DNA from: Algoriphagus antarcticus
Lineage (GTDB): Bacteria; Bacteroidota; Bacteroidia; Cytophagales; Cyclobacteriaceae
Direction: 5' to 3'
Length of the DNA stretch: 46,319 nt
Assembly (NCBI RefSeq): GCF_002150685.1
Contig: NZ_MSSW01000061.1
Location: forward strand, 1 to 46,319
Below, one piece after another: positions 42,288 through 46,319 of the stretch; position 1 is the stretch's first letter, and each line of letters starts with the position of its first letter. The notes beneath the pieces are model-generated. The model ran no database searches and was not told where the DNA came from. It saw only the letters and a program-made list of their open reading frames with translations. The position numbers were made by a program, and so were the translations under genes.

Positions 42288-43214
42288 ATGTCCGAGGTTA
42301 AAATCTTTTCAGGCACCAACAGCCAATCACTTGCAGAGAGAATCGCTAAAAACTATGGCAAAAAGCTAGGCGATCTTACACTTTCCAAATTTAGCGACGG
42401 CGAATTATCTCCTAGCTTCAATGAATCAATTAGAGGATGTACCGTCTTTTTGGTTCAAAGCACGACCCCGCCAAGCGACAACCTTTTGGAGCTCTGTCTG
42501 ATGATAGATGCCGCCAAAAGAGCAAGTGCATATAAAGTGTGTGCAGTGATTCCATATTTCGGATATGCCAGGCAAGACCGGAAAGACAGGCCAAGGGTAT
42601 CTATTGCAGCTAAAGCTATTGCCAACATGATCACTTCGGCAGGGGCAGATCGAATCATGACATGTGACCTTCATGCCGGACAAATTCAAGGTTTTTTCGA
42701 TATACCTTTGGATCATTTGAATGGATCAGCTATTTTTGTGCCCTATTTGAATTCGCTTAGGCTTCCAGATATGATTTTCGCAGCACCAGATGTGGGAGGA
42801 GTGGCTAGAGCTAGGTCTTATGCCAAGCATTTTGAGGTAGAAATGGTCGTCTGTGATAAGTACAGAAAAAGAGCCAACGAGATTGCTTCTATGCAAGTAA
42901 TCGGTGATGTAGAAGGAAAGGATGTAATTCTCGTAGATGATTTGGTAGATACTGCAGGCACGCTTTGCAAAGCAGCAGAAATGGTCATGGAGAAAGGAGC
43001 AAATTCAGTAAGGGCCGTTGCAACACATGGCGTACTTTCTGGCAAAGCCTACGAAAACATCGAAAACTCAGCTTTGGAAGAGCTGGTAATCACAGATACC
43101 ATCACACCAAAGCAGCAATCATCAAAAATCAAGGTATTGACAGTCGCTGACCTGTTCGCAAAGGCTATCCACGCCGTTACAGGAAACACGTCTATCAGTT
43201 CTTTATTTATTTAA
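42288..43214 (+). CDS. prs: Ribose-phosphate pyrophosphokinase (PRPP synthetase)
   Basis: A 308-residue product. The N-terminal signature is KIFSGTNSQSLAERIAKNYG with LSKFSDGE. CAVIPYFGYARQDRKDRPRV (~85-104) is the flexible ATP-binding segment, and MTCDLHAGQIQGFFDIPLDH (~124-143) contains the metal-binding His. The PRPP loop VILVDDLVDTAGTLCKAAEM lies at ~213-232. It makes PRPP from ribose-5-phosphate and ATP for nucleotide, His and Trp synthesis. rplY follows after 24 bases. Confidence 0.97.
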   Translation: MSEVKIFSGTNSQSLAERIAKNYGKKLGDLTLSKFSDGELSPSFNESIRGCTVFLVQSTTPPSDNLLELCLMIDAAKRASAYKVCAVIPYFGYARQDRKDRPRVSIAAKAIANMITSAGADRIMTCDLHAGQIQGFFDIPLDHLNGSAIFVPYLNSLRLPDMIFAAPDVGGVARARSYAKHFEVEMVVCDKYRKRANEIASMQVIGDVEGKDVILVDDLVDTAGTLCKAAEMVMEKGANSVRAVATHGVLSGKAYENIENSALEELVITDTITPKQQSSKIKVLTVADLFAKAIHAVTGNTSISSLFI

Positions 43215-43238
43215 GAACCAATTTAATACAAATACAAT

Positions 43239-43820
43239 ATGAAAAATTTAGAGATTATAGGGTTTAAAAGAGCAAATCTCGACAGTGCCAGTCTTTCTGA
43301 ATTGAGAGAATCAGGTAATGTTCCCTGTGTGGTTTACGGACCTGGTATCAAAGAGCAGATTCACTTCTACTCTCCAATCATCCTTTTCAGAGAATTGATT
43401 TATACTCCTGAAGTTCACATGGTTGATTTGAACATCGAAGGAACGATCATCAAAGCAGTATTGAAAGACGCACAATTCCATCCGGTTAGTGAAATGCTTT
43501 TGCATGCTGACTTTGTAGCTTTTGCTGAAGACAAGGCTATCAAATTTGAAATTCCCGTGAAAGTTGTTGGTAGCTCACCAGGCCTTGCAAAAGGTGGTAA
43601 GCTAGAATTGAAAACTAGAGTATTGAAAGTAAAAGGTCTTGCAAAAGACTTCCCTGACGTTATCCCGGTTGATATTTCTAACATTGACCTTGGCAAATCA
43701 TTCAAAGTTGAAGATTTGAAAGTAGAAGGATTCGAAATCTTGACAAGTCCATCTGTTTCTATCTTGACTATTGGTATTCCAAGAGCACTTAGAGGCAAGA
43801 AAGGCGGAGACGAGGAATAG
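43239..43820 (+). CDS. rplY: Large ribosomal subunit protein bL25 (Ctc type)
   Basis: A 193-residue, two-domain form. The N-terminal 5S-rRNA-binding domain has LEIIGFKRANLDSASLSELR, VPCVVYGPGIKEQIHF and VLKDAQFHPVSEMLLHADF; the C-terminal TL5/Ctc domain has VKVVGSSPGLAKGGKLELKT and FPDVIPVDISNIDLGKSFKV. The prs-rplY-pth order is common across bacteria. A terminator separates it from pth. Confidence 0.96.
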   Translation: MKNLEIIGFKRANLDSASLSELRESGNVPCVVYGPGIKEQIHFYSPIILFRELIYTPEVHMVDLNIEGTIIKAVLKDAQFHPVSEMLLHADFVAFAEDKAIKFEIPVKVVGSSPGLAKGGKLELKTRVLKVKGLAKDFPDVIPVDISNIDLGKSFKVEDLKVEGFEILTSPSVSILTIGIPRALRGKKGGDEE

Positions 43821-43841
43821 ATTCGGTCTCTTATTCATTCT

Positions 43842-43874
43842 AAATCCTGCCCATAACCGGGCAGGATTTTTTAT
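43842..43874 (+). terminator. Terminator between rplY and pth
   Basis: AAATCCTGCCC (43842-43852), ATAACC loop, GGGCAGGATTT (43859-43869), followed by TTTATTTT. Strong stem; pth, 25 bases on, needs its own promoter or read-through. Confidence 0.9.
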
Positions 43875-43898
43875 TTTCATGCCGTATAGCTACATAAG

Positions 43899-44459
43899 AT
43901 GAAATACCTAATCATAGGCCTCGGGAACATTGGCCCCGAGTACGAACTCACCAGACACAATATCGGATTTTTGACCGTGGACAGACTTGCTGATGCAAAA
44001 GGCTGTTCATGGAAGAGCGATAGACTTGCCTTCACTACAGAATTCAAACATAAAGGCAGAACAATCCACTTGATCAAACCTACCACTTACATGAATCTAA
44101 GCGGCAAGGCGATGAACTACTGGATGAAAGAACTTCAGTTGACCAAAGAAAACACCCTCGTGATCGTAGATGATGTAGCCATCCCTTTTGGGAAAATACG
44201 CATGAAGCCTAAAGGAAGCGCAGCTGGTCACAACGGTCTGAAAAACATTGAAGAACTCACAGGCGGCCAAAACTATCCAAGACTCAGAATGGGAATAGGA
44301 GATGATTTTCCTAAAGGAAGACAAATTGATTTTGTTTTAGGGAAATTTACTCAGCAGGAATTTGCTGAATTACCCATTATAATGGACAAAGCAATAGAGA
44401 TGAGCCTCAGTTTTTGTTCAATTGGAATAGATCGCACCATGAATGAATTTAACGATTGA
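43899..44459 (+). CDS. pth: Peptidyl-tRNA hydrolase
   Basis: A 186-residue product with MKYLIIGLGNIGPEYELTRH (catalytic His20 in TRHN), IHLIKPTTYMNLSGKAMNYW (~63-82), VIVDDVAIPFGKIRMKPKGS (catalytic-network Asp ~93) and AAGHNGLKNIEE. It releases peptides from prematurely dropped peptidyl-tRNA. It directly precedes the SAM-riboswitch leader of the next gene, with no terminator between. Confidence 0.97.
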   Translation: MKYLIIGLGNIGPEYELTRHNIGFLTVDRLADAKGCSWKSDRLAFTTEFKHKGRTIHLIKPTTYMNLSGKAMNYWMKELQLTKENTLVIVDDVAIPFGKIRMKPKGSAAGHNGLKNIEELTGGQNYPRLRMGIGDDFPKGRQIDFVLGKFTQQEFAELPIIMDKAIEMSLSFCSIGIDRTMNEFND

Positions 44460-44469
44460 GCAAATAAGA

Positions 44470-44501
44470 TTTGGAAATCCCCGAATCCCGTTCTTTCTTT
44501 G
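44470..44501 (+). promoter_or_regulatory. Likely promoter of the SAM-riboswitch transcript
   Basis: TTTG (44470-44473), 20 bases, TTTCTTTG (44494-44501). One base off the TAnnTTTG consensus and one base off ideal spacing. Placed just before the riboswitch. Confidence 0.5.
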
Positions 44502-44520
44502 CATCACTTCAGGCAACTGA

Positions 44521-44618
44521 TTTATAAAGAAGAGGCGAGAGATTAGGCTCTATAACCCTCTGGCAACCATCCCGAAACGGAGAACGGTGCCAATTCCTAC
44601 CCTACGCGGGAACTATAG
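44521..44618 (+). promoter_or_regulatory. SAM riboswitch (SAM-I / S-box)
   Basis: The aptamer core is recognisable: AAGAAGAGGCGAGAGATTAG (44527-44546), CCCTCTGGCAACCATCCC (44556-44573), GAACGGTGCCAATTCC (44582-44597), and GGGAACTATAG closing P1 (44608-44618). GGCAACC and GGTGCCAATTCC are S-box hallmarks. Downstream, GAACTATA (44610-44617) can pair with TATAGTTC (44645-44652), an alternative to P1 that could form the expression switch. There is no T-tract, so control may not be by termination. It precedes the sulfhydrylase gene. Confidence 0.9.
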
Positions 44619-44724
44619 ATTGGCTTACTTCACAGATAATCCCATATAGTTCATTTACCGTCTCCGGGTTTGATTTTCTCAAATCTGCTTGATTAGTATT
44701 GTCAAACTCTAAACTGATCAATAA

Positions 44725-45897
44725 ATGAGTAAGCACTTCGAAACGAATTCTGTACGGATCGCCCCTTCCAAATCCAATCAAAGAGAGCATTCAGCTCCAA
44801 TCTACCTTACATCCAGTTTTACGTTCGATTCAGCAGAAGAAGCCAGAGCTACTTTTGCTGACGAGATAGAAGGAAATATTTATTCCCGATATGCCAACCC
44901 TAATTCCAGTGACTTGATAGAAAAAGTCTGTGCTGCTGAGGGAACGGACGATGGATTTGCGACAGCTTCAGGGATGGCTGCAATGTTTGGAAGTATTGCG
45001 GCGCTACTTCAGCAAGGAGATCATGTGCTTGCAGCTCGTTCACTTTTCGGGTCTACTCACCAGCTTTTAACCAGAGTGTTTCCTAAATGGGGTATTACAT
45101 CTACCTATGGGGATATTGCTGATTATTTGAACTGGGAAAAACTAGTCCAACCCAACACCAGAATGCTTTTCATCGAAACTCCATCCAATCCCGGTTTGGA
45201 AATAATCGATCTAGAATGGGCGGGGAAATTTGCGAATGCTCATAATTTAATTTTAGTGGTGGATAATTGCTTTGCATCACCATATCTTCAGCAACCTGCA
45301 AAATGGGGCGCTCATATTGTAACTCATAGTGCCACCAAATATATCGACGGACAAGGAAGAGTTCTGGGTGGTTTGATCTTGGGGCAAGCTGACCTAATGA
45401 AAGAAATCCATTTTTTCGCCAGACACACAGGCCCTGCCATATCTCCATTCAATGCGTGGATTCTTGCAAAAAGCATGGAAACACTTGGAGTGAGAATGGA
45501 CAGACACTGCAGCAATGCATCTAAAGTAGCGGAGTATTTCGAAGGAAATTCAGAATTGCTTGCAGTTAAATACCCATTTCTAAAGTCTCATCCTCAGTAC
45601 GAAATTGCCAAAAAGCAAATGAGTCAGGGCGGTGGGGTAATCACCTTAGATCTGAAAGGCGGAGGACAACGAGCTCAGCGATTTATAGATCAACTTCAGA
45701 TGCTATCTATCACAGCTAATCTTGGTGATAGCCGCAGTATCATCACTCATCCTGCTTCTACCACCCATAGCAAACTTTCGTCTGATGAAAGAGCTCAAGT
45801 AGGAATTTCAGATGGATTAGTGAGATTGTCTGTAGGCTTAGAACACTTTGAAGATATCATACTAGATGTAGAAAGAGCCATTGATAAATCTAAATGA
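44725..45897 (+). CDS. metZ: O-succinylhomoserine sulfhydrylase-type Cys/Met metabolism PLP enzyme
   Basis: A 390-residue product. The start follows SKHFETNSVRIAPSKSNQRE, then the APIYLTSSFTFDSAEEA motif of the Cys/Met PLP family. GNIYSRYANPNSSDLIEKV and ATASGMAAMFGSIAAL (~75-90) bind PLP phosphate. LILVVDNCFASPYLQQPAKW and the PLP lysine 205 in VTHSATKYIDGQGRVLGG follow; the YIDGQGRVLGG wording is typical of MetZ rather than MetB or MetC. The enzyme makes homocysteine from activated homoserine and sulfide. Control by the upstream SAM riboswitch agrees with methionine synthesis. The acyl donor (succinyl or acetyl) is not certain. Confidence 0.92.
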   Translation: MSKHFETNSVRIAPSKSNQREHSAPIYLTSSFTFDSAEEARATFADEIEGNIYSRYANPNSSDLIEKVCAAEGTDDGFATASGMAAMFGSIAALLQQGDHVLAARSLFGSTHQLLTRVFPKWGITSTYGDIADYLNWEKLVQPNTRMLFIETPSNPGLEIIDLEWAGKFANAHNLILVVDNCFASPYLQQPAKWGAHIVTHSATKYIDGQGRVLGGLILGQADLMKEIHFFARHTGPAISPFNAWILAKSMETLGVRMDRHCSNASKVAEYFEGNSELLAVKYPFLKSHPQYEIAKKQMSQGGGVITLDLKGGGQRAQRFIDQLQMLSITANLGDSRSIITHPASTTHSKLSSDERAQVGISDGLVRLSVGLEHFEDIILDVERAIDKSK

Positions 45898-46020
45898 GGA
45901 TTTCACAAATGGTAGTGGACATTTTACTTTTTTAAAATACTCAAAATACTGGCAAAGGGTCCGGTGATGTTAGATTTCGCTCTTTCAGAGCTTTTTAGAT
46001 ATTAAGAGTGCATTTTTTTA

Positions 46021-46071
46021 CCCAGCCCTATCGAGCTGGGCTCGGGTATCCAGGGCTTTCAGCCCTTATAC
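46021..46071. repeat. REP-like double palindrome
   Basis: Two adjacent hairpins: CCCAGC/GCTGGG (46021-46026 / 46035-46040), and GTAT-CC-AGGGCT / AGCCCT-T-ATAC (46046-46057 / 46061-46071, loop TTC). GC-rich compared with the surroundings, as in REP elements or IS200-type transposon ends. Confidence 0.6.
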
Positions 46072-46094
46072 TTTAGAAAACTAGATAGTTAAAT

Positions 46095-46319
46095 TGCGCT
46101 CTCTGCGAAAACCTCTGTGCCCTATGTGGTTGATAGACTTTCAAAAAAACATTCATCCAACTAGGGACGAAAGAATAAGCCAAGGCAAGATTTTGGAAAA
46201 AAAGGACAAGTGCGCTCTCTGCGAAAACCTCTGTACCCTATGTGGTTGATAGACTTTCAAAAAAACATTCATCCAACTAGGGATGAAAGAATTAGCCAAG
46301 TCAAGATTTTGGAAAAAAA
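46095..46319. repeat. Tandem direct repeat, 116-base period, two copies to the edge
   Basis: Units begin TGCGCTCTCTGCGAAAACCT at 46095 and 46211 and end in TTTTGGAAAAAAA. They differ at four positions (for example GTGCCC/GTACCC and GGACG/GGATG). A seven-base spacer (GGACAAG) separates them. More copies may follow outside the window. Confidence 0.9.

Larger units (their letters stand above)
45898..46319. other. Gene-free, repeat-rich right edge
   Basis: About 420 bases with no coding frame: REP-like palindromes (46021-46071) and then two copies of a 109-base unit at a 116-base period reaching the window end. Confidence 0.7.

Noticed and set aside
43415..43798. 127-codon minus-strand frame
   Set aside because: It is antisense to rplY, a conserved ribosomal protein gene.
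46095..46319. CRISPR array at the right edge
   Set aside because: Two long units (109 bases) with only a seven-base spacer do not fit CRISPR geometry; this is a plain tandem repeat.

Overview
The window looks like a chromosomal piece of a gliding, probably pigmented Bacteroidota, most likely order Cytophagales (Cyclobacteriaceae/Algoriphagus type). The evidence is a type IX secretion type-B sorting domain adhesin paired with a PorP/SprF protein, a TTTG-N19-TAnnTTTG (Bacteroidota sigma factor) promoter in front of rpsF, the gene order parA-parB-DUF5683-dapB-lepB, weak Shine-Dalgarno signals, several TTG starts, and an S-box SAM riboswitch before a metZ-type gene. No species can be named from the sequence alone.

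Layout. (1) 1-2060, minus: a large P-loop (STAND/NACHT-like) NTPase that runs off the left edge. (2) 2582-3063: a broken secreted thermonuclease gene. (3) 3097-9056: a two-gene operon of a 1646-residue PKD/SprB-repeat T9SS adhesin and its PorP/SprF partner. (4) About 9.2-24.6 kb: a loosely packed accessory region with long intergenic stretches, relics and stress-type genes. It holds a hipBA relic, a small membrane protein, two ferritin-like DUF892 (YciE/YciF) paralogues, a CrtA-like protein, a DUF421 membrane protein, two convergent FAD/NAD(P)-binding proteins with an internally deleted SbnA/cysteine-synthase gene, an HPII-type catalase with an ankyrin partner, a DUF2383 four-helix protein and a methyltransferase. 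(5) 24.6-30.9 kb: a lipoprotein, then the core cluster parA-parB-DUF5683-dapB-lepB, then ung. (6) 30.9-38.8 kb: apaG, two convergent methyltransferases, a coiled-coil membrane protein, rpsF-rpsR-rplI, tRNA-Gln, a class-V aminotransferase-fold enzyme, an EcsC-family protein and a Cys-cluster protein. (7) 39.1-45.9 kb: a secreted M14 peptidase, prs-rplY-pth, and a SAM riboswitch with the sulfhydrylase gene. (8) 45.9-46.3 kb: REP-like palindromes and a 116-bp-period tandem repeat reaching the right edge.

The core blocks are ordinary housekeeping DNA. The interesting material is the accessory region. Its genes share a theme of peroxide, iron and general stress protection, and it is littered with partly deleted genes (nuclease, hipBA, sbnA-like) and with two copies of a dispersed repeat. 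The best candidates for something poorly described are the left-edge NTPase, the divergent DUF892 paralogue that has lost ferritin-like acidic residues, and the paired FAD proteins with the SbnA remnant. All functional statements come from motif recognition by eye; no database search was run.
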